Origin: Bacteroides finegoldii DSM 17565
Lineage (GTDB): Bacteria > Bacteroidota > Bacteroidia > Bacteroidales > Bacteroidaceae
Assembly (NCBI RefSeq): GCF_000156195.1
Contig: NZ_GG688317.1
Span: 375,500-415,078, forward strand
DNA length: 39,579 bases
Direction: 5' to 3'
Part shown: positions 18,400-27,054 of the stretch, one piece after another
Layout: each line of letters begins with the position of its first letter
Position numbering within the stretch: the stretch's first letter is position 1
Program-made: the position numbers and the translations under genes
The notes under the pieces: model-generated
Databases searched by the model: none
What the model was told of the DNA's origin: nothing
The model's input: only the letters and a program-made list of their open reading frames with translations

Positions 18400-20655
18400 A
18401 TGAAAATTACACATCTTTTCGCTACTTTAGCAATCTGTTCAATGATGGGAGCGTGTAATGGAAGACAACACATAGTCAACCGAAGTCCGGTTGACTATGT
18501 CAATCCATACATAGGGAACATAAGCCACCTGTTGGTTCCTACATTCCCGACCATCCAATTACCCAACAGTATGCTTCGTGTCTATCCCGAACGAGCAGAC
18601 TATACAACCGAACTTCTGAACGGGCTTCCGCTGATCGTCACCAATCATCGGGAACGTTCCGCATTCAACCTCAGTCCTTATCAAGGCGAAAACCTCTGCC
18701 CAATCATCACTTACAATTACGATAATGAGCATCTCACACCTTACTCGTACGAAGTAGAGTTGGACGATAATCGTATGAAAGCCGAATACGCACTTTCACA
18801 TCAGTCCGCCCTCTATCGAATAACGTTTGAAGCTGACAAGCCAGCCTATATCATTGTGAATTCCCGCAATGGTTCCATTCATGTAGGCGAAAACTTCATC
18901 AGCGGTCATCAACGGCTAAGTGCCAATACTAATGTCTACGTATATATCGAACCACAGGAAAAGCCATTAAGTACCGGCATTTTGGAAAATGGAATCATTG
19001 AAGCCAGCAAAGACAATGCCGAAGGTACAAATGCTTGTGCAGCATGGCGTTTCCCGGAAGGAACGACAACGGTCAGTCTCCGTTATGGCATTTCCTTCAT
19101 TAGTGAAGAACAGGCTGAAAAGAATCTGCGCCGCGAGTTAAAAGATTACAATATAAAACAACTGGCACAAACAGGGCGAGAAATATGGAATGAAGCACTC
19201 GGACGCATAAAAGTAGAGGGAGGGACGGAAGATGATAAGATTGTATTATATTCTTCATTCTATCGTACTTTCGAACGCCCGATTTGCATGAGTGAAGACG
19301 GTCGCTATTTCAGTGCTTTCGATGGTAAAGAACATGATGATAATGGTACTCCTTTCTATACCGACGACTGGATTTGGGACACCTATCGTGCAGCCCATCC
19401 GCTCCGTACCCTGATTGACCAGAAAAAAGAAGAGGACATCATTGCCTCTTATTTGCTTATGGCTGAACAAATGGGAAATATGTGGATGCCGACTTTCCCC
19501 GAAGTGACCGGTGACACACGCCGTATGAATTCCAACCATGCCGTAGCCACCATAGCAGATGCCTTGGCTAAAGGACTGAAAGTAGATACAGCAAAAGCTT
19601 ATGAAGCATGTAGAAAAGGAATAGAAGAAAAAACACTTGCGCCCTGGTCGGGAGCGGCAGCCGGTTGGCTGGACAACTTCTATCGGGAAAACGGATACAT
19701 CCCCGCCCTTCGTCCGGATGAAAAAGAGAGCGACCCGAATGTACATCCGTTCGAGAAACGCCAACCCGTTGCTGTTACATTGGGAACAAGTTACGACCAA
19801 TGGTGTCTCTCCCGCATAGCAGAAGCATTAGGTAAAAAAGAGGAAGCTGCTCACTACCTGCAATGTTCTTACAACTATCGAAACATCTTCAATGAAAAAA
19901 CCGGTTTTTTCCATCCGAAAGACAAAGAAGGTAACTGGATTGAGCCTTTCGATTATCGCTATTCCGGCGGAATGGGTGCCCGTGAATACTACGGAGAAAA
20001 CAATGGTTGGGTTTATCGCTGGGATGTACCTCATAACGTAGCCGATCTGATCAGCCTTATGGGAGGAAACGAACAGTTCATCGCCAACTTAGACCGTACG
20101 TTCAGCGAACCGTTGGGACGCGGCAAATATCATTTCTACTCGCAACTACCGGATCATACAGGTAACGTAGGACAATTCTCCATGGCTAATGAACCGTCAT
20201 TGCACGTACCTTATCTATATAACTACGCTGGTCAGCCCTGGAAAACACAAAAGCGTATCCGTCAAATGTTGAAAACATGGTTCCGCAACGACCTTATGGG
20301 TATGCCTGGAGATGAAGATGGCGGTGGCATGACCTCATTTGTAGTTTTCTCTTCACTCGGTTTTTATCCTGTCACCCCAGGTTCACCAACCTACAATATC
20401 GGAAGCCCTCTTTTCACAAACATAAAAATAACACTCAGCAATGGCTCTATATTTGAGGTCGAAGCAAAAAATGCTTCTGATAAAAACAAATATATCCAAT
20501 CCGCTACTTTAAACGGTCAGGATTGGAATAAGCCCTGGTTTAGGCATGAGGATTTGAAGAATGGCGGTAAGCTGGTATTGATAATGGGTAGCAAACCGAA
20601 TAAGACTTGGGGCAGTGGAGCAGATGCTACCCCCCCCTCAGTGGAAAATAAATAA
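18400..20655 (+). CDS. GH92 alpha-mannosidase, lipoprotein
   Basis: This is a calcium-dependent exo-alpha-mannosidase of family 92, removing terminal alpha-mannose. It has 751 residues, normal for the family. It opens with lipobox MMGAC (C19) followed by NGRQ, which lacks the acidic surface-export signal, so periplasmic anchoring is likely. VDYVNPYIG starts the N-terminal beta-sandwich. The (alpha/alpha)6 barrel has DDWIWDTYRAAHPL and GENNGWVYRWDVPHN with catalytic acid E533. The base pair D638/D640 lies in GDEDGGGMTS. FYPVTPGSPTYNIGSP closes the catalytic core. It is co-transcribed with GH2 and ends at a strong terminator. A run of eight C (20630-20637) lies seven codons before the stop. The mannosidic linkage is not readable. 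Confidence 0.9.
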   Translation: MKITHLFATLAICSMMGACNGRQHIVNRSPVDYVNPYIGNISHLLVPTFPTIQLPNSMLRVYPERADYTTELLNGLPLIVTNHRERSAFNLSPYQGENLCPIITYNYDNEHLTPYSYEVELDDNRMKAEYALSHQSALYRITFEADKPAYIIVNSRNGSIHVGENFISGHQRLSANTNVYVYIEPQEKPLSTGILENGIIEASKDNAEGTNACAAWRFPEGTTTVSLRYGISFISEEQAEKNLRRELKDYNIKQLAQTGREIWNEALGRIKVEGGTEDDKIVLYSSFYRTFERPICMSEDGRYFSAFDGKEHDDNGTPFYTDDWIWDTYRAAHPLRTLIDQKKEEDIIASYLLMAEQMGNMWMPTFPEVTGDTRRMNSNHAVATIADALAKGLKVDTAKAYEACRKGIEEKTLAPWSGAAAGWLDNFYRENGYIPALRPDEKESDPNVHPFEKRQPVAVTLGTSYDQWCLSRIAEALGKKEEAAHYLQCSYNYRNIFNEKTGFFHPKDKEGNWIEPFDYRYSGGMGAREYYGENNGWVYRWDVPHNVADLISLMGGNEQFIANLDRTFSEPLGRGKYHFYSQLPDHTGNVGQFSMANEPSLHVPYLYNYAGQPWKTQKRIRQMLKTWFRNDLMGMPGDEDGGGMTSFVVFSSLGFYPVTPGSPTYNIGSPLFTNIKITLSNGSIFEVEAKNASDKNKYIQSATLNGQDWNKPWFRHEDLKNGGKLVLIMGSKPNKTWGSGADATPPSVENK

Positions 20656-20673
20656 GCCCTATCCGATTTACAT

Positions 20674-20730
20674 AAAAATGTCTCAAAGTAGAATTTTGGA
20701 TATGAATATTCTATTTTGAGACATTTTTTT
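20674..20730 (+). terminator. Terminator of the GH2-GH92 operon
   Basis: Positions 20674-20694 and 20708-20728 pair over 21 bp with one G-T wobble (ATGTCTCAAA against TTTTGAGACAT) around a 13-base loop, ending in seven T. It isolates the regulator gene from the enzyme operon. Confidence 0.85.
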
Positions 20731-20732
20731 CC

Positions 20733-20740
20733 TATTTTTG
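20733..20740 (+). promoter_or_regulatory. -7 box of the regulator gene
   Basis: TATTTTTG matches TAnnTTTG exactly and lies 39 bases before the regulator start. No phased TTAA array and no TTTG at normal -33 distance are present in 20656-20779, so there is no sign of autoregulation by the same operator. Confidence 0.5.
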
Positions 20741-20779
20741 CAACTATAAATTGTAGAACAGACTGAAGTAGAAAGTACT

Positions 20780-23368
20780 ATGAAATATCAACTACAAATA
20801 TTGTTTTTTATCTTACTTTGCCTGGTAGGCAAATTGGAAGCGTCTTCTTTATATGATTACGGACTTTATCTCAAATCTCATACTGTGTCGGCAGTAGAAA
20901 GAACTACCTTATACTTAGATGATAACCAGCCTTTTCCTATAAAAAATGATTTCACTATTTCTTTCCAGATATATGTGCGTACCAATGAACCTGATTTCGG
21001 TTCTATTCTCCATCTGCATACGAATACCAATCAATATATTCGTTTCTCATTTGTAGCAGGTGAAGAAAGACACTTTCCGGCATTGGTACTCAACGAAGGT
21101 ATCATCACCATAGACACTCCTATCGAACGCGAGAAATGGTTGGATGTCTCATTACATCTGCGACTGAAGGACAATGTCATAGAAGTAGACTACGATAACA
21201 AAAAAGTGTCAGCCATGGTTCCTTTAGAGGATACAAAAAACATTTCTGCCCTATTTGGACAGATGGAAAACTATCTGGCAGATGTGGCTCCCATCAATTT
21301 GAGGAACATAACCGTCACACAAGACGGTAAGCAAACACGTGAATGGAAGTTATGGAAACACAACGACGATGTTTGTTACGATATGAAAGAAAAAGCAATA
21401 GCCCGCGCTATCCATCCTTTTTGGCTGATTGATAACCACATCGAATGGAAACTGATCCATCAAGCCCATATTCCCGGAAAACTGGATGTTGCTTTCAATG
21501 CTCGCGAGGCATTATTCTATTTAGTAAAACCGCAATCTATTGAAGTATTAGATGAAAAGGGAACACTCCGACAGAAAATTACGATACGTGAAGGATATCC
21601 TGCCGTAGAATATCCCAACCATCTATTATATGATACTTTAACCAATAAATTAATATCTTATTATTTAAAAAAAGGTAGCACATCTTATTTCTCATTCGAC
21701 ACTAGTAAATGGAGTAATGTAGAGCGTAATATGGATGAGGCCAGCAACTATAATCATGCCAGAACATTTAATCCCGCCGACTCTTCTTTTTATTTTTTCG
21801 GTGGATATGGATTTTATCAGTATCGTAATGATTTATTCCGGATGAAGTCTGGTAGTTATAAGCTGGAACAAGTGGAATACGAACGACCCCTCTATCCCCG
21901 TTATTCCGCGGCTATGGCTATAGTAGGTGACGAATTATTTGTTTTTGGCGGCAGAGGCAATAAATATGGCAAGCAGGAGTTAAGTACTCATTTCTATTTT
22001 GGTTTATGTGCTATTAATCTGAAAACCAATCAGTCGCGCATGGTATGGCAACGAAATTCTCCTCAGGAAGACGGAACGCTCATGGCCTCTTCTATGTATT
22101 TCGAACCTTCAGACAGTTCTTTTTATGCAGTTTCGATGAGTAAAGGAGGAGTCTTATGGAAAATTTCAATGAAAGACTCTGTTTACACTGAAGTTTCAAA
22201 ACCCATTTATAACGAATCGAACTATCAGGATTGCGACTTTAGTCTCTATTCTTCACCCGCTCACGGGAAATTATTTTTAGTATTAGACAAGATACTCAAT
22301 GACCACACTCATAATGTATACATCTATTCCATCAATATGCCTCTTGTGAACGAAGGAGATATACGACAGTCAGCCAATACGACAATCGTTAATGGCCATA
22401 AATACCTATATATTACTGGAATCATATTATTGCTCATAGCAGCGGGCATGATTTTCTACCGTTCCAGATGCAGTAACAGAAAAGACAAAACAATTACCAT
22501 TAAGGAGATTGAGGAAGTCCCGGTTATCATAGGGCATCACAATACTCCGGAACAACCGTTGATAGCCGGACAACATACAATAATGCAAGAAAAAGGCAAC
22601 ATCCAAGAAACAGATGCAGTCTCCGCAAAAACGACAAATTATTACGACCGTAGTCGTGCATCAATTTCCTTATGCGGATGTTTCAATGTACGTGATAAAG
22701 ATGGAAACGACATAACTTCCAATTTTACTCCCCGTCTGAAACATTTACTTATCTTGCTTATACTTTATACAGAGAAGAATGAGCAAGGTATACTCGCCTC
22801 CAAAACAACAGAAATACTGTGGCCTGAAAAGGAAGAGACATCCGCTCGTAACAACCGCAATGTAAACTTGCGTAAGTTACGTGTATTGTTAGAAAGCATT
22901 GGAGACGTAGAAGTCATAACTGAAAATAATTTCTTACGTATCAAATGGGGAACAACCGTATTCTGCGATTACCACACCCTATTAACCTGTACTCAACAAT
23001 TTGAGCAAGAGAAGAGCGAGGAGCTGCTCAATCGGATATTGGAGTTGCTGTTATACGGTCCTCTGCTGCCCAATACAATTTTTGACTGGTTGGATGATTT
23101 TAAAGATGCTTATTCCAGCCATTCCATTGATCTACTCAAGAATCTATTGGATATCGAGATCCAACGGAACCACCAAGAAATGATAATTCGCCTTGCTGAT
23201 ATCATGTTCCTGCACGATCCGTTGAATGAAGAAGCGTTAGCGGCAAAATGTGCTGTACTCTCCGCACAAGGGAAAAAAGGTATTGCCCGAAACTTATATG
23301 ACCGTTTTTGCAAAGAATATCGCGATTCTATGGGAGAAAATTACAAAATCCCGTTTGCTGATTTATAA
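20780..23368 (+). CDS. Membrane-spanning SARP-type regulator with LamG-like and Kelch sensor
   Basis: This is a one-component transmembrane transcription activator of 862 residues. A signal sequence (1-22, LFFILLCLVGKLEA) leads to a concanavalin/LamG-like domain (about 25-190), then Kelch-type propeller repeats (about 235-535, with FYFFGGYGF and ELFVFGGRGNKYG). One membrane helix (about 542-562, ITGIILLLIAAGMIFY) is followed by basic residues. A polar linker leads to an OmpR-type winged helix (about 626-724; SLCGCFNVRD, LRKLRVLLESIG, then FLRIKWG) and a BTAD-like helical domain (725-862; FLHDPLNEEALAAKC, RNLYDRFCKEY). Winged helix plus BTAD is the SARP signature. There is no kinase, receiver or AraC domain, so this is not a hybrid two-component regulator. 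It lies centrally in the PUL with its own promoter and probably binds the 11-bp TTAA arrays. Confidence 0.85.
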   Translation: MKYQLQILFFILLCLVGKLEASSLYDYGLYLKSHTVSAVERTTLYLDDNQPFPIKNDFTISFQIYVRTNEPDFGSILHLHTNTNQYIRFSFVAGEERHFPALVLNEGIITIDTPIEREKWLDVSLHLRLKDNVIEVDYDNKKVSAMVPLEDTKNISALFGQMENYLADVAPINLRNITVTQDGKQTREWKLWKHNDDVCYDMKEKAIARAIHPFWLIDNHIEWKLIHQAHIPGKLDVAFNAREALFYLVKPQSIEVLDEKGTLRQKITIREGYPAVEYPNHLLYDTLTNKLISYYLKKGSTSYFSFDTSKWSNVERNMDEASNYNHARTFNPADSSFYFFGGYGFYQYRNDLFRMKSGSYKLEQVEYERPLYPRYSAAMAIVGDELFVFGGRGNKYGKQELSTHFYFGLCAINLKTNQSRMVWQRNSPQEDGTLMASSMYFEPSDSSFYAVSMSKGGVLWKISMKDSVYTEVSKPIYNESNYQDCDFSLYSSPAHGKLFLVLDKILNDHTHNVYIYSINMPLVNEGDIRQSANTTIVNGHKYLYITGIILLLIAAGMIFYRSRCSNRKDKTITIKEIEEVPVIIGHHNTPEQPLIAGQHTIMQEKGNIQETDAVSAKTTNYYDRSRASISLCGCFNVRDKDGNDITSNFTPRLKHLLILLILYTEKNEQGILASKTTEILWPEKEETSARNNRNVNLRKLRVLLESIGDVEVITENNFLRIKWGTTVFCDYHTLLTCTQQFEQEKSEELLNRILELLLYGPLLPNTIFDWLDDFKDAYSSHSIDLLKNLLDIEIQRNHQEMIIRLADIMFLHDPLNEEALAAKCAVLSAQGKKGIARNLYDRFCKEYRDSMGENYKIPFADL

Positions 23369-23460
23369 CCTTTTTAAATATCATTCTTAAAACAGTTTTT
23401 CATTTATAATTTTTCCCCTCTTACTTTTTCATTGAAACATAAAACAATGAAATCTAGTGA

Positions 23461-23493
23461 GAGGGATTTTTTAATCCCTGCTTCTCATCCCTC
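23461..23493 (+). other. Overlapping alternative hairpins downstream of the regulator
   Basis: GAGGGAT (23461-23467) can pair with ATCCCTC (23487-23493). AGGGATT (23462-23468) can instead pair with AATCCCT (23473-23479) around TTTT. The two are mutually exclusive. No T-tract follows, so an intrinsic terminator is doubtful, but no better one is seen between the regulator stop (23368) and the susC array. The rest of 23369-23530 is AT-rich with no gene. Confidence 0.35.
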
Positions 23494-23532
23494 ATAATCA
23501 AACGAAAGTATGATTATAAGAAAAATAAAGGA

Positions 23533-23569
23533 TTAATTCACATTTAATCGTTTTTTAATCCCCGATTAA
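23533..23569. promoter_or_regulatory. Four-unit 11-bp TTAA array before susC, probable SARP operator
   Basis: TTAA cores start at 23533, 23544, 23555 and 23566, exactly 11 bases apart. The units read GGATTAATTCA, CATTTAATCGT, TTTTTAATCCC and CGATTAATTGC, so T follows every core and TC follows two of them. It resembles the arrays at 14991 and 35438 in period, core and distance to the promoter. Confidence 0.8.
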
Positions 23570-23603
23570 TTGCAAATACCCTCTTTTTTTTATTGTCTTT
23601 TAG

Positions 23604-23611
23604 TTCATTTG
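23604..23611 (+). promoter_or_regulatory. -7 box of the susC operon promoter
   Basis: TTCATTTG is one base from TAnnTTTG and again follows the last TTAA core by exactly 34 bases. The predicted leader to susC is about 130 bases, longer than for the enzyme operons. No recognisable -33 element is present. Confidence 0.5.
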
Positions 23612-23750
23612 CAGAAAATTAATCTTAATGATAAATATATTATGAATAAAGAAAGAAACCCTTAATCTAGTTTGTATGATGAGCTTAAATATGATTCAGG
23701 CTCCTCTCATCCGACTATTCTTAATTTAGTGATTACTCATAAATAAATTC

Positions 23751-26700
23751 ATGAAAAACATGAAACAACGATTTTCTAAGTACATGAGATATTATGAAAA
23801 AAGTCTCATTTTTATTTTGATGCTGTTCAGTGTTTCGGTCATACAAGCACAAAACCGAACGTTAAAAGGAACAGTGACCGATGCACAAGGTGAGCCTATT
23901 ATCGGTGCCAACGTTGTGATAGTAGGCGGTACAAAAGGTGTAATAACCGACCTTGATGGTAAATACTCTATTCAGATTCCTGAAAGTGGCGCTGTATTAA
24001 AATTCTCTTACATTGGCTTTAAAACCAAGTCATTCAATGTAGCAAAAGGGAAAAATGTATTAAACGTGACATTGGAAGAAGATGCCGTCATGCTGGAGCA
24101 AACCGTAGTAACAGCAATGGATTTGCGTCGGGATGAAAAATCTCTTTCTACAGCTTTTCAAAAGATGGATGTAGCGAATATGACCGAAACCCGAGATGCG
24201 GGTTTTGTCAATATGCTGCAAGGTAAAGTAGCGGGACTGCAAGTGATCTCCAACGGTGCGGCAGGATCCGCCACCGTACGAATTCGTGGAGCCAACTCCA
24301 TTTCAGGTAACAACCAGCCACTTTACGTTATTGACGGTGTACCTATTATTAATAATGTATTAGATGGTGAAATTGACTATGGTAACCCTGCCAACAACAT
24401 CAACCCTGATGATATCGAGAACATCGTAGTTTTGAAAGGTGCCAATGCTTCTGCACTCTATGGTTCGGATGCAGCCAACGGTGCAATCTTGATTACTACC
24501 AAAAAAGCAGGCAACCGTTCGGGATGGGGAGTCACCTACTCTACCAATGTACAATTTACCGAGTTCTCCCAATACCCCATATATCAAAATATATATGGTA
24601 GCGGACACATCAATCAATTTGAAAACAATAAAGCCAATACATTTGCAAACGATATTAAAGTACCTTATGACCCCAATCTTCCTTACGGTATAAACAGACT
24701 GGATGGAGGTTACGGTGAACGCTCATGGGGTATGCCGATGTTAGGAATGCAAGTGGTAGGTCGTAACGGAGAAATAAAATCCTATATTCCTACTCCGGAG
24801 AACACGACTTCCATGTATCAAACTGCTTATGCATGGACAAACAGTGTTTCCATAGAACGTTCTACAGATCATGTTGCAACTCGTATCGGCTATACAAATC
24901 TACGTAGTGATGATGTATTGGAAGGTTTGAATAATCTAACGCGTAACTCATTCAATGTACGAACCAATATCAAACTAACAAAAAAATTAGATGTCGACTT
25001 GAACGGACGATATACTCATGAACACGTTAACAACCGTTCATACCGCAACAACTCTGACCGTAACCCTATTTATACACTGATTAATATGCCACGTGACATA
25101 TCTGTCGGCGAAATGTATCCATGGAAAGACGAAAACGGCAAACCGACCTCTCTTTTATTCAAAAGTCCGGTTTGGATGCTGAACGAACTTTCCAATCAAG
25201 ATAAGGGTGAATGGTTATTGGCAGATATCACGCTGAATTACAAAATCACCAACGACTTGAAATTACGTTTAAAGGCAGCACTCGATTTAAACATGAAGCA
25301 AGGTTATGAATTCCGCAATATGTATACTCCGGGAGACGCTGACGGTTTCTACAAAGAGTTTACAGAAAAAGGACGTAACTATACATACGAAGCCATGCTA
25401 TCTTACAACAAGACATGGAAAGATTTCAATCTATCAGCCAGTATCGGTACCAATGCGCAAGACTTCCTCTTTAAAAAAGAAAACTCAGAAATCGGTACAT
25501 TGGCGACTAAAGACTTTGTCTCTCTGACAAACAATGGCGCTACCATCAGAACATGGCCGGAATACAATGCTAAAAAGAAACAGGCTATATACGGAACAGC
25601 CAGTTTAGGGTACAAGGATTTTATCTATGTGGATGTAACAGGCCGTAATGACTGGTCATCAGCCCTACCCTCTGACAACCGCTCCTATTTCTATTCCTCT
25701 TATGGAACCAGCTTTGTATTGACAGAACTAGTGAAAAGCATTCCCAAGGACTGGTTGTCTTATGCCAAGTTCCGTGTTTCATACGCTAAGGTAGGTAACG
25801 ATACCGGCTTCGACCAATTACTAAACGGTTTTAACTACAACAATTCCTACTTAGGAGATATGGCATGGTTTGAAAGCGAAAACAAGCGCAAGACCAATAC
25901 ACTGAAACCGGAAAGCACGACCTCTTTCGAAACCGGTTTTGACCTTCGTTTCCTGAAAGACCGTGTTTCTTTAAACTTTACTTATTATAATAAGAATACA
26001 AAAGACCAAATCCTAACTTCCACTATCAATGGTGTGAGCGGATACGGAGAAGCGTTATTCAATGCCGGTGAGGTAAAGAACTGGGGATATGAATTGACAT
26101 TGGGTGTCACTCCTTTCCAAAACAAAGACTGGGAATGGAAAGTTGACTTAAACTGGGCAAAGAACAATTCGGAAGTTGTCTCATTGGCGAACGGTATGGA
26201 TTACATGACCCTGACTACTGTACAAAACAGTGTGGAACTACGCATTGTCAAAGGTCAGCCACTAGTAAGCCTTTATTGCCGTGAGCCTTGGAAAAGAAAC
26301 GAGCAAGGCCAAGTATTGGTAGGTGCCAACGGTCGTCCCCTATCGGGTGAAGCCAAATTCCTTGCGGACGTAGAGCCCAAATGGACAGGCAGTATCCGAA
26401 CTTCCCTCCGTTGGAAAGACCTCACATTCTCCGCACTGTTTGATGTCCGTATGGGTGGACACGTTTGGTCAGAAACGGCTTTTATAGGTTCCCGTAACGC
26501 AGGAACAATCATGTCGCTCGGAGGACGCGAAGAACACTTATTCTCCAAATTAATCCTAAATGAAGATGACCAGACAGGCTATCTTGGTACATTGGATTCC
26601 AAATATGTACCCAACGGCATGAGTAACATCTATATGGACGCTTCCCGCCCCAAAGGTATGAATATCCCCGGAGCCGTTTATGACGCTTCCGTACCGGGAC

Positions 26701-27038
26701 TCGCCGGACAGCCTTGTCAAGCCTGGATTCAGCCGATTGACTATTGGACTAACGATAGCGGTAGAAACGGTGAGTTATATTTGTACGACGCTTCTTACGT
26801 AAAACTGAAAGAGATTTCTTTAGGATATAACATCCCGAAAAACTGGTTGAGAAAGATAGGTTTCATACAGTCTATGAGAATCTCGGCTGTGGGCAGGAAC
26901 GTGGCTATTCTCCACCAAAAGACTCCAAAAGGTATCGATCCCGAAGCTACTTCTTCTATGGGTATCCAACAAGGCTTGGAACGAGGCTTCAATTTACCGA
27001 CTTCCACCTATGGTTTCGACTTTAAGATAACTTTTTAA
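23751..27038 (+). CDS. susC-like: SusC-like TonB-dependent transporter, second PUL
   Basis: This outer-membrane importer for oligosaccharides of the second locus has 1095 residues. The signal peptide (SLIFILMLFSVSVIQAQ) is preceded by a long basic N-region; M4 at 23760 is an alternative start. A carboxypeptidase-regulatory-like domain (about 35-115; GEPIIGANVVIVGG, KFSYIGFKTKSF) is followed by the plug (EQTVVTAMDLRRDEKSLSTAF, RIRGANSISGNNQPLYVIDGVPI, LYGSDAANGAI) and a barrel ending STYGFDFKITF. It is the first gene of a five-gene operon and is 16 bases from susD. It differs clearly from the fructan SusC in barrel sequence. The imported glycan is unknown. Confidence 0.95.
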   Translation: MKNMKQRFSKYMRYYEKSLIFILMLFSVSVIQAQNRTLKGTVTDAQGEPIIGANVVIVGGTKGVITDLDGKYSIQIPESGAVLKFSYIGFKTKSFNVAKGKNVLNVTLEEDAVMLEQTVVTAMDLRRDEKSLSTAFQKMDVANMTETRDAGFVNMLQGKVAGLQVISNGAAGSATVRIRGANSISGNNQPLYVIDGVPIINNVLDGEIDYGNPANNINPDDIENIVVLKGANASALYGSDAANGAILITTKKAGNRSGWGVTYSTNVQFTEFSQYPIYQNIYGSGHINQFENNKANTFANDIKVPYDPNLPYGINRLDGGYGERSWGMPMLGMQVVGRNGEIKSYIPTPENTTSMYQTAYAWTNSVSIERSTDHVATRIGYTNLRSDDVLEGLNNLTRNSFNVRTNIKLTKKLDVDLNGRYTHEHVNNRSYRNNSDRNPIYTLINMPRDISVGEMYPWKDENGKPTSLLFKSPVWMLNELSNQDKGEWLLADITLNYKITNDLKLRLKAALDLNMKQGYEFRNMYTPGDADGFYKEFTEKGRNYTYEAMLSYNKTWKDFNLSASIGTNAQDFLFKKENSEIGTLATKDFVSLTNNGATIRTWPEYNAKKKQAIYGTASLGYKDFIYVDVTGRNDWSSALPSDNRSYFYSSYGTSFVLTELVKSIPKDWLSYAKFRVSYAKVGNDTGFDQLLNGFNYNNSYLGDMAWFESENKRKTNTLKPESTTSFETGFDLRFLKDRVSLNFTYYNKNTKDQILTSTINGVSGYGEALFNAGEVKNWGYELTLGVTPFQNKDWEWKVDLNWAKNNSEVVSLANGMDYMTLTTVQNSVELRIVKGQPLVSLYCREPWKRNEQGQVLVGANGRPLSGEAKFLADVEPKWTGSIRTSLRWKDLTFSALFDVRMGGHVWSETAFIGSRNAGTIMSLGGREEHLFSKLILNEDDQTGYLGTLDSKYVPNGMSNIYMDASRPKGMNIPGAVYDASVPGLAGQPCQAWIQPIDYWTNDSGRNGELYLYDASYVKLKEISLGYNIPKNWLRKIGFIQSMRISAVGRNVAILHQKTPKGIDPEATSSMGIQQGLERGFNLPTSTYGFDFKITF

Positions 27039-27054
27039 AAAAACAGCAACAACA

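Noticed and set aside
20630..20637. Run of eight C near the end of the GH92 gene as a phase-variation switch
   Set aside because: It lies seven codons before the stop, after all catalytic residues, so slippage would change only the tail.
20780..23368. Hybrid two-component (HTCS) regulator
   Set aside because: There are no histidine kinase, ATPase, receiver or AraC segments; the C-terminus is winged helix plus BTAD-like, and the sensor has Kelch rather than Reg_prop repeats.
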